DNA of 64,000 nucleotides from Beijerinckiaceae bacterium (GTDB taxonomy: Bacteria > Pseudomonadota > Alphaproteobacteria > Rhizobiales > Beijerinckiaceae). A program made the position numbers and the translations under genes. Under the pieces are notes generated by a model that did no database searches, had not been told where the DNA came from, and saw nothing but the letters and a program-made list of their open reading frames with translations. Below are positions 29,185 to 41,608 of this stretch, in pieces (the stretch's first letter is position 1; each line of letters begins with the position of its first letter). The stretch lies in the NCBI GenBank assembly GCA_947453155.1, contig CANGFE010000005.1, forward strand, positions 1 to 64,000, read 5' to 3'.

Positions 29185-30696
29185 TTAGTTGAGCGCAAGC
29201 GCTGCGGTTTTGGTGGCCGCGATCGCTGCGTCGAAGTTTTTGACGAGCAGCGCGACAGAGGCCGCGCAAGCATCGAGGATCGGGCCGGGCTGCACGCCAT
29301 AATAAATGGTGAGCACAACCAGCGGCACGAGCAGCACAAGCTCACGACGATCGAGATCTTGAATGTCAGCCAAGCTCGGCTTGTCCAAGACGCCAAAAAT
29401 CACGCGGCGATAGAGATAGAGCGCATAGGCTGCCGACAGAATGACGCCTGTCGTGGCAAAAAACGCGACCCATGTATTGGCCTTGTAAGCGCCGAGCAAT
29501 GTCAGGAATTCCCCGACAAAGCCCGATGTGCCGGGCAGTCCGACATTGGCCATGGTGAAGATGAGCATAGCCACCGCATAGAGCGGCATGCGGTTCACAA
29601 GACCACCGTAGGCGGCGATCTCGCGCGTATGCATGCGGTCATAGACCACGCCCACGCACAAGAAGAGCGCACCCGAGACCAGACCATGCGAGACCATCTG
29701 GAAGACAGCGCCCTGCACGCCCTGCTGGTTCAGCGCAAAAATGCCCATGGTCACGAAGCCCATGTGAGCAACGGACGAATAGGCAATCAGCTTCTTGATA
29801 TCTTCCTGCACCAGAGCGACGAGCGAGGTGTAGATGATGGCAATCACGGACAAGGTGAAAACAAGCGGTGCGAAATATTGGCTCGCATCCGGGAACATCG
29901 GCACCGAGAAGCGCAGGAAGCCATAGCCGCCCATCTTCAACAAAATACCAGCCAGAATGACCGAACCTGCTGTCGGCGCTTCAACGTGTGCATCCGGCAG
30001 CCAGGTGTGCACCGGCCACATCGGCATTTTCACCGCGAAAGAGGCGAAGAACGCCAGCCACAACCATTTCTGCAGGGACGGATCAAAATGCGTCTTCAGC
30101 AGAACGATAATATCGGTCGTCCCCGCCACGCCATACATGACGAAAATGGCGAGCAGCATGAGCAGCGAGCCAACCAGCGTGTAGAGGAAGAATTTGAACG
30201 ACGCATAGATGCGGCGCTTGCCACCCCAAATGCCGATGATCAGGAACATCGGGATCAGGCCGCCTTCGAAGAAGACGTAGAAGAGCACAACGTCCAGCGC
30301 CGCGAAGACGCCAATCATCAGCGCCTCAAGCACGAGGAAAGCGATCATATATTCGCGCACGCGCGTTTCGATCGAATGCCACGAAGCCAAAATGCAGAAG
30401 GGCATCAGGAATGTGGTGAGCAGGATGAAGGGCATGGATATGCCATCAACACCGAGCTTGTAGAGGATTGTCTCGCCAAGCCAGGTCTTCTGCTCAAGGA
30501 GCTGGAAGCCGGGATTGGCAATATCAAAACGGTTCCAGGCCACGAGCGACAGAATGAATGTCGCCAATGTCGTGATCAACGTCGCCCAGCGTGCATTGTT
30601 TTGCACGGGCGCGCTGTCGCCGCGCAGAACGAGAAGGAAAGCCGCGCCGACTAGCGGCAGCGCAATCAGGCCGGAGAGAATACCGAAGCCGAACAT
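29185..30696 (-). CDS. nuoM: NADH-quinone oxidoreductase subunit M
   Basis: '[31 protein letters not shown]', '[19 protein letters not shown]'. Likely start MFGFGILSG at 30696. Confidence 0.96.
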   Translation of the reverse strand: MFGFGILSGLIALPLVGAAFLLVLRGDSAPVQNNARWATLITTLATFILSLVAWNRFDIANPGFQLLEQKTWLGETILYKLGVDGISMPFILLTTFLMPFCILASWHSIETRVREYMIAFLVLEALMIGVFAALDVVLFYVFFEGGLIPMFLIIGIWGGKRRIYASFKFFLYTLVGSLLMLLAIFVMYGVAGTTDIIVLLKTHFDPSLQKWLWLAFFASFAVKMPMWPVHTWLPDAHVEAPTAGSVILAGILLKMGGYGFLRFSVPMFPDASQYFAPLVFTLSVIAIIYTSLVALVQEDIKKLIAYSSVAHMGFVTMGIFALNQQGVQGAVFQMVSHGLVSGALFLCVGVVYDRMHTREIAAYGGLVNRMPLYAVAMLIFTMANVGLPGTSGFVGEFLTLLGAYKANTWVAFFATTGVILSAAYALYLYRRVIFGVLDKPSLADIQDLDRRELVLLVPLVVLTIYYGVQPGPILDACAASVALLVKNFDAAIAATKTAALALN

Positions 30697-32675
30697 CAGT
30701 GCACTCCTCCGACGAGATACCACGTGATGATCGCTGCCACACCGATCAGCATGGCAAAGGCATAGTGGTAGACATAGCCGGTCTGCAATTTCACAACACG
30801 ATTGGTCACATCCAGCACGCGGGCTGAAATGCCGTCAGGCCCCATGCCATCAATGATGCGTCCGTCACCGCTCTTCCAGAAGAGACGGCCGATCCACATG
30901 GATGGGCGCACGAAGATGAAGTCATAGAGCTCATCAAAATACCATTTGTTGAGCAGGAATTTGTAGAGCATGGGATTGGCGGCCGCGATGCGCTGGGCTG
31001 TGCCCGGTGCCAGCAGATAGACATAAAGCGCGCCGAAGAAGCCGAGCACCATCATGACCGTTGCGCCAAATTGTGCGGCCAACGGCACTTCATGCATGGC
31101 ATGGAGAATATGATTGTCTTTGCCGGTGAAAATCGCACCGCGCCAGAAGGCATCATATTCATGGCCGATGAAATGGCCCGAGAATGCAATGCCCGCGAAG
31201 AGTGCACCGACGGACAAAACCGCCAGCGGAATAAGCATGACCAGCGGGCTCTCATGCGGCTGGTGATCATGGTCATGGCCGTGATCATCATGCGCATGGG
31301 CATCATGGCCATGATGGGCTTTGGCGCGTTCGCCAAAGAAGGTCATGAACACAAGTCGCCATGAATAGAAGGAGGTCAGGCCCGCAGCAATCAACGTCAT
31401 GAAGAAGCCGAATGTGCCCGCGGCCGAATGGCTGCCAGCGGCATAGGCTGCTTCAATGATCGCATCCTTCGAATAATAGCCTGCTGTGAAGGGGAAGCCC
31501 GTCAGCGCCAGAGTGCCGATGGTCATCATCCAGAAGGTGAAAGGAATGTCTTTGCGCAAACCGCCCATGTTGCGCATGTCCTGCTCGTGATGCATGGCGT
31601 GGATCACGGAGCCAGCGCCCAAGAACAGCAGCGCCTTGAAGAAAGCATGGGTGAAGAGATGGAAAATGGCGAGCGAATAGCCGCCCACTCCCAGCGCCAC
31701 AAACATGTAACCCAGCTGCGAACAGGTTGAATAAGCAATCACGCGCTTGATGTCGTTCTGCACGAGGCCAACAGTCGCCGCGAAGAAGGCGGTGATCGCG
31801 CCCACAATTGTCACGACGGTCAGTGCAGCAGGTGCATATTCAAAGATCGGCGACAGACGCGCGACCATGAAGACGCCAGCCGTCACCATGGTGGCGGCAT
31901 GGATGAGCGCCGACACAGGGGTCGGGCCTTCCATCGCATCCGGCAACCAAGTGTGCAGCAGGAACTGCGCCGACTTGCCCATCGCGCCCATGAAGAGCAG
32001 CAGGCAGGTGAGCGTCAGCGCATCCATATCCAAACCGAAAGCATGGATCGGCTTGTTAGCAAGGCCGGGAGCTGCTGCAAAAATCTGATCGAAGGCGACG
32101 GAACCCGTCAGCGCGAAGATCATGAAAATGCCCAGCGCAAAACCAAAGTCGCCAACGCGGTTGACGACGAAAGCTTTCATGGCCGCAGCATTGGCCGACG
32201 GTTTTTGGAACCAGAAGCCGATGAGAAGATAAGAGGCCAGACCCACGCCTTCCCAACCAAAGAACATCTGCACCAGATTGTCAGCCGTCACCAGCATGAG
32301 CATGGCAAAGGTGAAGAGCGACAGATAAGCGAAGAAACGCGGACGGGCCGGATCTTCGTGCATATAGCCAATGGAATAGAGATGCACGAGCGCGGAGACG
32401 GAGGTCACCACGATCAGCATGACCGAGGTCAGCGTATCGACGCGCAAAGCCCAATCGATCTTGAGCGTTCCGGAGCTGATCCAATTGGCGACAACCGGCA
32501 CATTCATCGGCGCATGATTATAGCCGACCGAAATGAAGGTGGACCAAGCCAGCAAGGCCGAGATGAACAGCAGCCCGGTCGTGACAAGCTCAGACGGGCG
32601 CGCGCCAAGCTGGCGGCCGAAGAGACCCGCAATGAGAAAGCCGAGAAGCGGCAGGAAGACGATGGCCTGATACAT
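30696..32675 (-). CDS. nuoL: NADH-quinone oxidoreductase subunit L
   Basis: 659 aa; '[19 protein letters not shown]', '[33 protein letters not shown]', '[19 protein letters not shown]'. Confidence 0.97.
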   Translation of the reverse strand: MYQAIVFLPLLGFLIAGLFGRQLGARPSELVTTGLLFISALLAWSTFISVGYNHAPMNVPVVANWISSGTLKIDWALRVDTLTSVMLIVVTSVSALVHLYSIGYMHEDPARPRFFAYLSLFTFAMLMLVTADNLVQMFFGWEGVGLASYLLIGFWFQKPSANAAAMKAFVVNRVGDFGFALGIFMIFALTGSVAFDQIFAAAPGLANKPIHAFGLDMDALTLTCLLLFMGAMGKSAQFLLHTWLPDAMEGPTPVSALIHAATMVTAGVFMVARLSPIFEYAPAALTVVTIVGAITAFFAATVGLVQNDIKRVIAYSTCSQLGYMFVALGVGGYSLAIFHLFTHAFFKALLFLGAGSVIHAMHHEQDMRNMGGLRKDIPFTFWMMTIGTLALTGFPFTAGYYSKDAIIEAAYAAGSHSAAGTFGFFMTLIAAGLTSFYSWRLVFMTFFGERAKAHHGHDAHAHDDHGHDHDHQPHESPLVMLIPLAVLSVGALFAGIAFSGHFIGHEYDAFWRGAIFTGKDNHILHAMHEVPLAAQFGATVMMVLGFFGALYVYLLAPGTAQRIAAANPMLYKFLLNKWYFDELYDFIFVRPSMWIGRLFWKSGDGRIIDGMGPDGISARVLDVTNRVVKLQTGYVYHYAFAMLIGVAAIITWYLVGGVH

Positions 32676-32686
32676 GGCGGTGTCCT

Positions 32687-32995
32687 TCAGCCCTTCATAA
32701 CGTTGATGTCCTCAACCGCGATCGAACCACGGTTGCGGAAATAGGTGACGAGTACGGCAAGGCCGATGGCCGCTTCTGCGGCTGCGACGGTCAAGATCAG
32801 CAGCGAGAAAATCTGCCCCGTGAGATCGCCCAAGAAGGTCGAGAAAGCGACCAAGTTGATATTGACCGAGAGCAAAATGAGCTCGATCGACATCAGAATG
32901 ACGATGATATTCTTGCGGTTCAAAATAATGCCGAGCACGCCAAGCGTGAACAGCATGGCCGCGACGATCAGATACTGGTTCAGTCCGATGTCCAT
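32687..32995 (-). CDS. nuoK: NADH-quinone oxidoreductase subunit K
   Basis: 102 aa, '[35 protein letters not shown]', '[35 protein letters not shown]'. Confidence 0.97.
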   Translation of the reverse strand: MDIGLNQYLIVAAMLFTLGVLGIILNRKNIIVILMSIELILLSVNINLVAFSTFLGDLTGQIFSLLILTVAAAEAAIGLAVLVTYFRNRGSIAVEDINVMKG

Positions 32996-33006
32996 GATGC
33001 TGTTCC

Positions 33007-33612
33007 TTACACGCCCGCCCGCGAGGGCACTTTCTGCAGCTTCACATCCGACTTGTCGCGTTCATTCTGGTCAGCAATGACCTGACGCTTCACATCGGGC
33101 TTGTGGCGCAGAGTGAGAACAATCGCGCCAATCATAGCGGTAAGCAGCACAAGGCCCGCCGCCTGGAAGAAATAGACATATTTGGTGTAGAGCACGCGGC
33201 CGATGGCGAGCGTGTTGGACACGTCTGACGGTGTCGGTGCACCCGCTGCACCAACCGACGCTGAAGAAGCGCTCCATGAGGAGAGCACCAGCACAAGCTC
33301 AATCAAGACCACCGCGCCGATCAGCGAGCCGACAGGCAGATATTGCAAGAACCCCTGCTTCAATTCGGCAAAGTCGACATCGAGCATCATGACGACGAAG
33401 AGGAAGAGCACCGCCACCGCGCCGACATAGACAATGACCAAGAGCATGGCGAGAAATTCTGCGCCCAAGATCAGAAACAGTCCTGCCGCATTGACGAAGG
33501 CCAAGATCAAGAACAGCACTGAATGCACGGGATTGCGCGCAGCAATCACCATGAAGGCTGAACCGATCATCACGGTCGAGAAGAGATAGAAGAAGACCTG
33601 TGCGGCGCTCAT
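33007..33612 (-). CDS. nuoJ: NADH-quinone oxidoreductase subunit J
   Basis: 201 aa, '[56 protein letters not shown]'. Confidence 0.96.
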   Translation of the reverse strand: MSAAQVFFYLFSTVMIGSAFMVIAARNPVHSVLFLILAFVNAAGLFLILGAEFLAMLLVIVYVGAVAVLFLFVVMMLDVDFAELKQGFLQYLPVGSLIGAVVLIELVLVLSSWSASSASVGAAGAPTPSDVSNTLAIGRVLYTKYVYFFQAAGLVLLTAMIGAIVLTLRHKPDVKRQVIADQNERDKSDVKLQKVPSRAGV

Positions 33613-33627
33613 AACAATGTCCTCAGA

Positions 33628-34116
33628 TCAACGGTAAGGCGCGTCGAGCGCGATATTGCGCGCGATCTCGCGCTCCCAGCGAGCGCCATTTTCGAGCAGG
33701 CGCTGCTTGTCGTAATAAAGCTCTTCGCGCGTCTCGACGGCGAATTCCTGGTTCGGGCCTTCGACAATCGCATCCACCGGGCAGGCTTCCTGACAGAAGC
33801 CGCAATAGATGCACTTCACCATGTCGATGTCGTAACGCGTCGTGCGGCGTGTGCCGTCATTGCGACGCGGGCCCGCTTCAATGGTAATGGCCTGCGCCGG
33901 GCAAATCGCTTCGCAGAGCTTGCAAGCAATGCAGCGTTCTTCGCCATTGGGGTAGCGGCGCAAAGCATGTTCGCCACGGAAGCGCGGCGAGGTCGGATTC
34001 TTTTCGTGCGGATAGTTGATGGTCGCCTTGGGCTTGAAGAAATAGCGCATCGAGAGCCCAATGGCCCCGACAAATTCCTTCAGCAGAAGCGCCTCTACGG
34101 CTCGTCCCAGTTTCAT
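33628..34116 (-). CDS. nuoI: NADH-quinone oxidoreductase subunit I (2x[4Fe-4S])
   Basis: '[16 protein letters not shown]' and '[21 protein letters not shown]'. Confidence 0.97.
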   Translation of the reverse strand: MKLGRAVEALLLKEFVGAIGLSMRYFFKPKATINYPHEKNPTSPRFRGEHALRRYPNGEERCIACKLCEAICPAQAITIEAGPRRNDGTRRTTRYDIDMVKCIYCGFCQEACPVDAIVEGPNQEFAVETREELYYDKQRLLENGARWEREIARNIALDAPYR

Positions 34117-34126
34117 AGCCCTATCC

Positions 34127-34378
34127 TCATTTGCCGATTAGCGAACCGGCAATAAAACCGACCGCTGGCAACACACCGAAGGCCACCACGAGAAGCGCCC
34201 GTCGTATGGGGCGCATTCGCGCGGCACAGCCCGCGAGATCCAAATCCTCGGACGCGTTGTCTTTTATTTCGCGCCCCACCGCCCCGCCGATCATCGACAG
34301 AACGAACATATATTTCACCAGACCGATCCCAAGACCGATCAAAGCGCCAGCGAGAGCAGGATTCTCTCGCAGCGCCAT
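34127..34378 (-). CDS. Hypothetical small membrane protein inside the nuo operon (between nuoH and nuoI)
   Basis: 83 aa, two hydrophobic segments ([50 protein letters not shown]); same strand, ends directly abutting the flanking nuo genes. Confidence 0.7.
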   Translation of the reverse strand: MALRENPALAGALIGLGIGLVKYMFVLSMIGGAVGREIKDNASEDLDLAGCAARMRPIRRALLVVAFGVLPAVGFIAGSLIGK

Positions 34379-35380
34379 TTACGCCCTCACATATTGCAGC
34401 ACGCCCGCCACCACGACGACCATGGCGAGCGAAATCGGCAGGAAGACTTTCCAACCCAGACGCATCAATTGGTCATAGCGGTAGCGCGGCACGAAAGCCT
34501 TCACGAGTGCAAACCAGAAGAAGAAGAAACAGATCTTCAGCAAGAACCAGATCACGCCCGGCACCGCTGTGAAGGGCGCGTAAGGAATGGGCGACAGCCA
34601 GCCACCGAAGAAGAGCACCGTCATCATCGCGCACATGCCGACAATGGCGACATATTCGCCAAGCATGAAGAGCAGATAAGGCGTGGACGAATATTCGACC
34701 ATGAAGCCGGCCACGAGTTCCGATTCAGCTTCGACAAGATCGAAGGGCGGACGGTTCGTTTCAGCCAGAGCCGAGATGAAGAAGATGATGAACATCGGGA
34801 AGAGCGGCAGCCAGTACCAGCCGAGCGCGCCATAACCCGTGTCCTGCGCTTTGACGATCTCGCCGAGATTCATCGAACCAGCGCAAAGCAGAACAGTGAC
34901 AATCACAAAGCCAATCGAGACTTCGTAAGACACCATTTGCGCGGCAGAACGCAAAGCTGAGAGGAAGGGATATTTCGAATTCGACGCCCAGCCGCCCATG
35001 ATCACGCCATAGACGCTCAGCGACGAGATCGCGAGAATATAAAGAACGCCGACATTGAGATCAGCAACGGCCCAGCCTTCAGCGGCCGGGATCACCGCCC
35101 AGCCAGCCAGCGCCAGCATGCCGGTGATGAAAGGCGCCAGCAAGAAGATGCCCTTGTTCGCACCGGCCGGAATGATTGGCTCTTTCACGACGAATTTCAA
35201 AAGATCGGCGAAAGATTGCAGCAAGCCCCATGGGCCCACGACATTCGGACCACGGCGCAATTGCACAGCCGCCCAGATCTTGCGGTCAGCCCAGAGCAGA
35301 TAAGCAACAACGATCAGAAGAACGACGATGACCGCGACGCTCTTCAAGACGATCAGCAGGAGTGGAAGAAGCCAATCCAT
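34379..35380 (-). CDS. nuoH: NADH-quinone oxidoreductase subunit H
   Basis: '[49 protein letters not shown]', '[27 protein letters not shown]'. Confidence 0.97.
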   Translation of the reverse strand: MDWLLPLLLIVLKSVAVIVVLLIVVAYLLWADRKIWAAVQLRRGPNVVGPWGLLQSFADLLKFVVKEPIIPAGANKGIFLLAPFITGMLALAGWAVIPAAEGWAVADLNVGVLYILAISSLSVYGVIMGGWASNSKYPFLSALRSAAQMVSYEVSIGFVIVTVLLCAGSMNLGEIVKAQDTGYGALGWYWLPLFPMFIIFFISALAETNRPPFDLVEAESELVAGFMVEYSSTPYLLFMLGEYVAIVGMCAMMTVLFFGGWLSPIPYAPFTAVPGVIWFLLKICFFFFWFALVKAFVPRYRYDQLMRLGWKVFLPISLAMVVVVAGVLQYVRA

Positions 35381-35386
35381 CTCAGG

Positions 35387-37435
35387 TCACTCCGCCGCCT
35401 GTTGCAGGCGTCCTTTCGCAAGAGCCGAACATTCGGCCATCACAGCCGATGCGCGCGCAATCGGGTTGGTCAGATAGAAATCATCCACCGCACTAGTGAA
35501 AGCGCCCGTGCCAAGCGCGCCTGCATTGGCGATATTGATCGCGCCGCCTTGGATCGCATCGACGCGGGCGAAATGCGGATAAGTCGCATAAAGCGCCTTG
35601 CGCAGATCAGCCAGCGAGTCGAAGCCAAGCTTGGCGCCAACCACTTCAGACAAAGCACGCAGGATCGCCCAATCTTCGCGCGCATCACCGGGCGCGAAAT
35701 TGGCGCGCTCGGCATATTGCACGCGGCCTTCCGTGTTGACGTAGAGGCCGGATTTTTCGGTGTAGGTCGCACCGGGCAGGATCACGTCAGCGCGATGCGC
35801 GCCGCGGTCGCCATGCGTGCCCTGATAGACAACAAAAGCGCCCGGCGCGATTTCAAGTTCATCGGCACCGAGATTGAAGAGCACGTCAAGCGCGCCCGGA
35901 CGCGTCATCGCCCAAGCATCCATGCCGCCCTGCCCAGGCACGAAGCCCAGATCAAGACCACCGACGCGTGCGGCCGCTGTGTGGAGAACAGCCAGACCGT
36001 TCCAGCCATCGCGCGAGCCAGCGAGTTTTGCGCAAGCAGCAAGAACCGCCGCGCCATCAGCGCGCAGCAGAGCGCCCTGCCCGACGATCACCACCGGACG
36101 CTGCGCTTTGGCGAGCACTTCGGCAAAGCCTTTGCCTGCGCTGAGTTCAGCAAGCGTTTCGGCACCTGCGCCGAGATATTGATAGGAATAAGTCAAATCA
36201 GCGCGTTCGCCGACAAGACCGATTTCAACGCCACCCATGCGCCAGCGCTTCAGAATGCGCGCATTGAGAACCGGCGATTCTTTGCGCGGGTTCGAACCCA
36301 CGATGAGAATGGCATCAGCTTCTTCAAGACCAGCGACGGTCGGATTGAAAATGTAAGAGCCACGGCCAAAGCTAGGGTCAAGCTTGGTGCCATCCTGACG
36401 GCAGTCGAGATTGGAAGAACCGAGATTGGCCATCAGCGACTTCAGCGCGAACATATCTTCGACGCTGGCGAGATCACCCGCAAGCGCGCCGATGCGCGCA
36501 GGCGTGGTTGCTTTCACGCGTGTCGCAATAGCAGCGAAAGCTTCCGACCAAGTGGCGGGAACGAGACGGCCATCCTTGCGGATGTAAGGACGATCCAGAC
36601 GCTGGCGCTTCAGACCATCAACGACCTGACGCGTCTTGTCGGAAATCCATTCTTCATTCACCGCTTCATTGACGCGCGGCAAAATGCGCATGACTTCGCG
36701 GCCACGCACGTCAACGCGGATCGCAGAACCCAGCGCATCCATCACATCGATAGATTCTGTCTTGCCGAGTTCCCACGGACGCGCCTTGAAGGCGTAGGGC
36801 TTGGGTAGCAATGCGCCCACGGGGCAGAGATCCGCCACGTTGCCTTGCAGCTCGGAGGCCATCGCCGTTTCGAGATAGGTGGTGATTTCCATATCTTCGC
36901 CGCGACCAATGGCACCCATATCCGCCGTGCCTGCGACTTCTGCCGTAAAGCGGACGCAGCGCGTGCAATGGATGCAGCGGTTCATCGATGTGCGGACCAG
37001 CGGGCCAATATATTTGTCTTCGACCGCGCGCTTGTTTTCCGCATAGCGCGAATTGTCGACGCCAAAAGCCATGGCCTGATCTTGCAGATCGCATTCGCCA
37101 CCCTGATCGCATATCGGGCAATCGAGCGGATGGTTGATCAGCAAAAATTCCATGACGCCATTGCGCGCCTTTTTCACCGTCGGTGACTTGGTCACAACAG
37201 ATGGCGGCTCACCATTCGGGCCCGGGCGGCAATCTTTCACAGCCCATGCGCAAGAGGCGACAGGCTTGGGGGCGCCTTTGAGTTCGACAAGGCACATGCG
37301 GCAATTGCCGGCGATGGACAAGCGTTCATGGAAGCAGAAACGCGGGATTTCCGCGCCCGCTTCTTCGCAGGCCTGGAGGAGTGTGTACTCCGCCGGGACA
37401 TCCACTTCTTTGCCGTCGACGATGATCTTCGTCAC
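35387..37435 (-). CDS. nuoG: NADH-quinone oxidoreductase subunit G
   Basis: '[25 protein letters not shown]', '[20 protein letters not shown]', '[11 protein letters not shown]'. Confidence 0.96.
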   Translation of the reverse strand: MTKIIVDGKEVDVPAEYTLLQACEEAGAEIPRFCFHERLSIAGNCRMCLVELKGAPKPVASCAWAVKDCRPGPNGEPPSVVTKSPTVKKARNGVMEFLLINHPLDCPICDQGGECDLQDQAMAFGVDNSRYAENKRAVEDKYIGPLVRTSMNRCIHCTRCVRFTAEVAGTADMGAIGRGEDMEITTYLETAMASELQGNVADLCPVGALLPKPYAFKARPWELGKTESIDVMDALGSAIRVDVRGREVMRILPRVNEAVNEEWISDKTRQVVDGLKRQRLDRPYIRKDGRLVPATWSEAFAAIATRVKATTPARIGALAGDLASVEDMFALKSLMANLGSSNLDCRQDGTKLDPSFGRGSYIFNPTVAGLEEADAILIVGSNPRKESPVLNARILKRWRMGGVEIGLVGERADLTYSYQYLGAGAETLAELSAGKGFAEVLAKAQRPVVIVGQGALLRADGAAVLAACAKLAGSRDGWNGLAVLHTAAARVGGLDLGFVPGQGGMDAWAMTRPGALDVLFNLGADELEIAPGAFVVYQGTHGDRGAHRADVILPGATYTEKSGLYVNTEGRVQYAERANFAPGDAREDWAILRALSEVVGAKLGFDSLADLRKALYATYPHFARVDAIQGGAINIANAGALGTGAFTSAVDDFYLTNPIARASAVMAECSALAKGRLQQAAE

Positions 37436-37507
37436 TTAGGCCACTCCTGCTTTCCGCGCTGGGCGCGTTCGTTCATGTCACACCTGCCGGAAACCGGCAG
37501 AAACTTT

Positions 37508-38812
37508 TTATTCTGCCGCGAGCGGCGCAACCGTGTCGCTATGCGGGTTCGCCGAATAATCGTCGATGCGCTTTTCAATCTCATGACGGAAATGACGGAT
37601 CAGGCCCTGCACAGGCCAAGCCGCCGCATCACCCAGAGCGCAGATCGTGTGACCTTCAATCTGGGTTGAGACTTCGAGCAGCATGTCGATTTCGCGCTTC
37701 TGCGCACGGCCTTCGCACATGCGCGTCAACACGCGCCACATCCAACCCGTGCCTTCACGGCACGGCGTGCACTGGCCGCAGCTCTCATGCTTGTAGAAAT
37801 ATGAAATGCGTGTGATGGCGCGCACAATGTCGGTCGACTTGTCGAGCACGATCACAGCCGCGGTACCAAGGCCCGACTTCAGACCACGCAATGTGTCGAA
37901 ATCCATCGCAGCATCGATGATCTCATGCGCAGGCACGCAAGGCACCGACGAGCCGCCCGGAATAACGGCCAGCAAATTATCCCAGCCGCCGCGAATGCCG
38001 CCGCAATGGCGATCAATCAGCTCGCGGAAAGGAAGCGACATGGCTTCTTCAACATTGCAAGGCGTGTTCACATGGCCCGACACGCAGAAGAGCTTCGTGC
38101 CGGCATTGTTCTTGGCGCCAAAAGACGAGAACCAAGCCGCGCCACGACGCAAGATTGTCGGCGCCACAGCAATGGACTCGACATTGTTCACCGTCGTCGG
38201 GCAGCCATAGAGGCCCATATTGGCCGGGAATGGCGGCTTCAGACGCGGCATGCCCTTTTTGCCTTCAAGGCTTTCGAGCAGCGCTGTCTCTTCACCGCAA
38301 ATATAAGCGCCCGCGCCGTGATGAACGTAAATGTCGAACGGCCAGCCGTTCTTGTTGTTCTTGCCAACAAGACCCGCTTCATAGGCCTGATCAACCGCGG
38401 CCTGCAGTCGCTCGCGCTCCAAAATATATTCGCCGCGCAGATAGACGTAGCAAGCATGCGCACCCATCGCGAAAGACGCGATCATGCAGCCTTCGATGAG
38501 CAGGTGCGGATCATTGCGCATGATCTCGCGGTCTTTGCACGTACCGGGCTCTGACTCGTCAGCATTGACGACGAGATAGGAGGGGCGCAGCGGATCGGGC
38601 TTGGGCATGAAGGACCACTTCAAACCCGTCGGGAAGCCCGCACCACCGCGACCACGAAGGCCAGAGGCCTTCATCTCTTCGATGATCCAGTCCTTGCCCT
38701 TTTCAATCAGGCCCTTGGTATTGTCCCACGCGCCACGCGCCATGGCGCCTTTGAGGCCCCAATCGCCGTAGCCGTAGAGGTTGGTGAAGATGCGATCCTT
38801 ATCGTCCAACAT
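37508..38812 (-). CDS. nuoF: NADH-quinone oxidoreductase subunit F
   Basis: '[20 protein letters not shown]', '[32 protein letters not shown]', '[20 protein letters not shown]'. Confidence 0.97.
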   Translation of the reverse strand: MLDDKDRIFTNLYGYGDWGLKGAMARGAWDNTKGLIEKGKDWIIEEMKASGLRGRGGAGFPTGLKWSFMPKPDPLRPSYLVVNADESEPGTCKDREIMRNDPHLLIEGCMIASFAMGAHACYVYLRGEYILERERLQAAVDQAYEAGLVGKNNKNGWPFDIYVHHGAGAYICGEETALLESLEGKKGMPRLKPPFPANMGLYGCPTTVNNVESIAVAPTILRRGAAWFSSFGAKNNAGTKLFCVSGHVNTPCNVEEAMSLPFRELIDRHCGGIRGGWDNLLAVIPGGSSVPCVPAHEIIDAAMDFDTLRGLKSGLGTAAVIVLDKSTDIVRAITRISYFYKHESCGQCTPCREGTGWMWRVLTRMCEGRAQKREIDMLLEVSTQIEGHTICALGDAAAWPVQGLIRHFRHEIEKRIDDYSANPHSDTVAPLAAE

Positions 38813-38824
38813 AGTCGCCGCCCC

Positions 38825-39469
38825 TCACGCTTGTGTCTTGTCGGAGGCGGGGCCGGAACGGCCATCTTCGCCATAGAGCGAGGTCAAAGTGGTGAGTTTG
38901 CCAGCAGGCTCGGACGTGCGACGCCCTGTCTGCGAACCCACTTTCACCGGACGACCGGCTGCCAGATCATCGAGCAGCTTTTCGAAATTCTCTGCCGACA
39001 GATCTTCGTAATAATCATCGTTGATCTGCACCATCGGCGCATTGCAGCACGCGCCCAAGCACTCGACTTCGAGCCAAGCGAAATTGCCATCGGCCGAGAC
39101 TTTGCGCTGGTCGCCGACGCGGCGCTGCAAGACGGCCTTGATGTCATCGGAGCCACGCAGCATGCAGGGCGTCGTGCCGCACATTTGGATGAAATAGCGG
39201 CCCACCGGTTCCAGATTGAACATCGTGTAGAAAGTCGCGATTTCGAGCACGCGGATATAGGGCATGTCCAAAATCTCGGCGACTTTTTCAATCGCAGGCT
39301 TCGGCAGCCAGTAATTGTGCTGCTTCTGCGCTTGCCACAGCAGCGGAATGACGGCTGAGGCCTGACGGCCTTCCGGATATTTGGCGATCTGCTTATTCAC
39401 CCACGCCAAATTCTCGGGCGTGAATTCAAAGCTCGCGGGTTGTTCCTCTGCCAGTCGACGCACGGACAT
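38825..39469 (-). CDS. nuoE: NADH-quinone oxidoreductase subunit E
   Basis: 'EIATFYTMFNLEPVGRYFIQMCGTTPCMLRGSDDI', 'VECLGACCNAPMVQINDDYYEDL'. Start likely MSVRRLAEEQ at 39469. Confidence 0.95.
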   Translation of the reverse strand: MSVRRLAEEQPASFEFTPENLAWVNKQIAKYPEGRQASAVIPLLWQAQKQHNYWLPKPAIEKVAEILDMPYIRVLEIATFYTMFNLEPVGRYFIQMCGTTPCMLRGSDDIKAVLQRRVGDQRKVSADGNFAWLEVECLGACCNAPMVQINDDYYEDLSAENFEKLLDDLAAGRPVKVGSQTGRRTSEPAGKLTTLTSLYGEDGRSGPASDKTQA

Positions 39470-39471
39470 GA

Positions 39472-39705
39472 TCAGTTCCCGGATTTGTTTTTTTGCGCTG
39501 AAACCATCAGCGCAAACAGAATGAAGGGGCCGGCGATGAGCCCGCTCCACAAAAAGGCCAAAAGCGATTCATCCGATGACCAGAACATCGGCTTGTCAGC
39601 CAGAAGATCGAAGAGAATGCGGCTCGCCACAAAGATGAAAATCGCAAACGGAATGTAACGGATCGCTTCGCGCAGACGCGCACCAGCATCAGGACGCAAT
39701 TCCAT
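39472..39705 (-). CDS. Hypothetical small membrane protein inside the nuo operon (between nuoD and nuoE)
   Basis: 77 aa MELRPDAGARLREAIRYIPFAIFIFVASRILFDLLADKPMFWSSDESLLAFLWSGLIAGPFILFALMVSAQKNKSGN; two TM-like segments; same strand and tightly spaced to nuoE. Confidence 0.65.
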   Translation of the reverse strand: MELRPDAGARLREAIRYIPFAIFIFVASRILFDLLADKPMFWSSDESLLAFLWSGLIAGPFILFALMVSAQKNKSGN

Positions 39706-39759
39706 AACGACCTCCCTGCGTTGCGCGCGTAAGCGCTTGATGGTGAGCGGTGCGGCGCA

Positions 39760-40965
39760 TCAGCGATCAACCTCACCAAAGACGATATCGAGCGAGCCCA
39801 GAATGGCCGAGACGTCGGCCAGCATGTGCTTGCGGCACATGAAATCCATCGCCTGCAAATGCGCAAAACCCGGTGCGCGGATTTTGCAGCGATAGGGCTT
39901 ATCCGTGCCATCAGAGACGAGATAGACGCCGAATTCGCCCTTGGGCGCTTCCACCGCGGCATAGACTTCACCAGCCGGCACATGGAAGCCTTCTGTGAAG
40001 AGTTTGAAATGGTGGATCAACGCTTCCATTGAGCGCTTCATGTCGCCACGGCTCGGCGCTGTCACTTTATGATTGGGCGCCAGCACGGGTCCCTGCCCCG
40101 CCGGCTCGCGCAGCTTGGCAATGCATTGCTTCATGATGCGCACAGATTGGCGCATCTCTTCCATGCGGATGACCTGACGATCGTAATTATCGCAGTTCTT
40201 GCCGACCGGAATATCGAAGTCCATTTCCTCGTAGCATTCATAGGGCTGCGACTTGCGCAAATCCCACGGTGCGCCAGAGCCGCGCACCATCACGCCCGAG
40301 AAACCCCAAGCCCAGCATTCTTCCAGCGAGACAATGCCAATATCGACATTGCGCTGTTTGAAAATGCGGTTGTCGATGAACAGCGCTTCGAGATCGTCAC
40401 AGACTTTCAGGAAAGGATCGCAGAAAGCTTCAATGTCATTGATCAAAGCTTCTGGCAGATCACGCGCGACACCGCCGGGGCGGAAATAATTGGCGTGCAG
40501 ACGAGCACCAGATGCGCGCTCATAGAACACCATCAGCTTTTCGCGTTCTTCAAAGCCCCAGAGCGGCGGCGTCAAAGCACCCACGTCCATCGCCTGCGTG
40601 GTGAGGTTCAAAAGATGCGAGAGCAGACGGCCGATTTCTGAATAGAGCACGCGGATCAATTGCGCGCGGCGCGGCACTTGGATCGCAAGCAGCTTTTCAA
40701 TCGCCAGACAGAAAGCATGTTCCTGATTCATCGGCGCGACATAGTCGAGACGATCGAAATACGGGACGTTCTGCAAATAGGTGCGCGCTTCCATCAGCTT
40801 TTCGGTGCCGCGATGCAGCAGGCCGATATGCGGATCGACGCGTTCGACCACTTCACCATCTAGTTCCAGCACAAGGCGCAAGACGCCGTGGGCCGCGGGA
40901 TGCTGCGGGCCGAAATTGATCGAGAAATTGCGGGTGTTCGGATGCTCGGTCATGGGCGCGTTCAT
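39760..40965 (-). CDS. nuoD: NADH-quinone oxidoreductase subunit D
   Basis: '[42 protein letters not shown]', '[12 protein letters not shown]' C-terminus. Confidence 0.97.
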   Translation of the reverse strand: MNAPMTEHPNTRNFSINFGPQHPAAHGVLRLVLELDGEVVERVDPHIGLLHRGTEKLMEARTYLQNVPYFDRLDYVAPMNQEHAFCLAIEKLLAIQVPRRAQLIRVLYSEIGRLLSHLLNLTTQAMDVGALTPPLWGFEEREKLMVFYERASGARLHANYFRPGGVARDLPEALINDIEAFCDPFLKVCDDLEALFIDNRIFKQRNVDIGIVSLEECWAWGFSGVMVRGSGAPWDLRKSQPYECYEEMDFDIPVGKNCDNYDRQVIRMEEMRQSVRIMKQCIAKLREPAGQGPVLAPNHKVTAPSRGDMKRSMEALIHHFKLFTEGFHVPAGEVYAAVEAPKGEFGVYLVSDGTDKPYRCKIRAPGFAHLQAMDFMCRKHMLADVSAILGSLDIVFGEVDR

Positions 40966-41600
40966 GGGCGATCAGCCTTTTCGTCGCCCGGCAGGCGGTA
41001 AGGCGTGTCACCTTCCCACGGCGAGAGGAAATCGAATTGGCGGTATTCCTGGTTGAGACGCACGGGCTCATAGACCACGCGCTTCTGGTCATCGTCGTAG
41101 CGCACTTCGACATAGCCCGACATGGGGAAGTCTTTGCGCAACGGATGACCTTCAAAACCATAATCGGTCAGCATACGGCGCAAATCGGGATGACCCGAGA
41201 AGAAGACGCCGAACATGTCATAGGTCTCGCGCTCATACCAATTGGCCGCCGGAAAAACCGGAATGGCCGATGGCACGGGCGTCATTTCATCGGTCGTGCA
41301 CTTCACGCGGATGCGCGTGTTATGGCGCGGCGACAGCAGATGATAGACGACATCGAAACGCTCGACGCGGGCCGGATAATCCACCGCCGTAATGTCGATG
41401 AAGCACTTGTAGAGCGTCGCTGGATGATCACGCAAAGCGCCCAGCGCTGCGTTGATCTGGTCGCGCGCCACGCTCACATTGATCTCGCCATAGGCTTCCA
41501 CCAGATCGAGCGCCAAAGCACCGAGTGCCTCGCGAGCTGCCTGCGCTGCCGCCGAGAAGGCGGGGGAAGCATCGGCCGGAACGTCCGTCTCAACACTCAT
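40962..41600 (-). CDS. nuoC: NADH-quinone oxidoreductase subunit C
   Basis: '[52 protein letters not shown]'. Confidence 0.96.
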   Translation of the reverse strand: MSVETDVPADASPAFSAAAQAAREALGALALDLVEAYGEINVSVARDQINAALGALRDHPATLYKCFIDITAVDYPARVERFDVVYHLLSPRHNTRIRVKCTTDEMTPVPSAIPVFPAANWYERETYDMFGVFFSGHPDLRRMLTDYGFEGHPLRKDFPMSGYVEVRYDDDQKRVVYEPVRLNQEYRQFDFLSPWEGDTPYRLPGDEKADRP

Positions 41601-41608
41601 CTCAACCT

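Noticed and set aside
28729-30654. 641-aa plus-strand ORF antisense to nuoN/nuoM
   Set aside because: Composition (Q/R/H/E-rich, low hydrophobic pattern) is typical of an antisense shadow frame of GC-rich membrane-protein genes; the minus strand encodes unmistakable NuoN and NuoM.
31254-31330. Short CAT/ATG-rich repetitive DNA looking like a tandem repeat
   Set aside because: It is the coding sequence for the His/Asp-rich NuoL loop, not an independent repeat array; reported instead as a protein-level finding.
35216-36808. 530-aa plus-strand ORF antisense to nuoG/nuoH
   Set aside because: Shadow ORF of high-GC3 nuoG; no recognisable domain, and nuoG on the other strand is certain.
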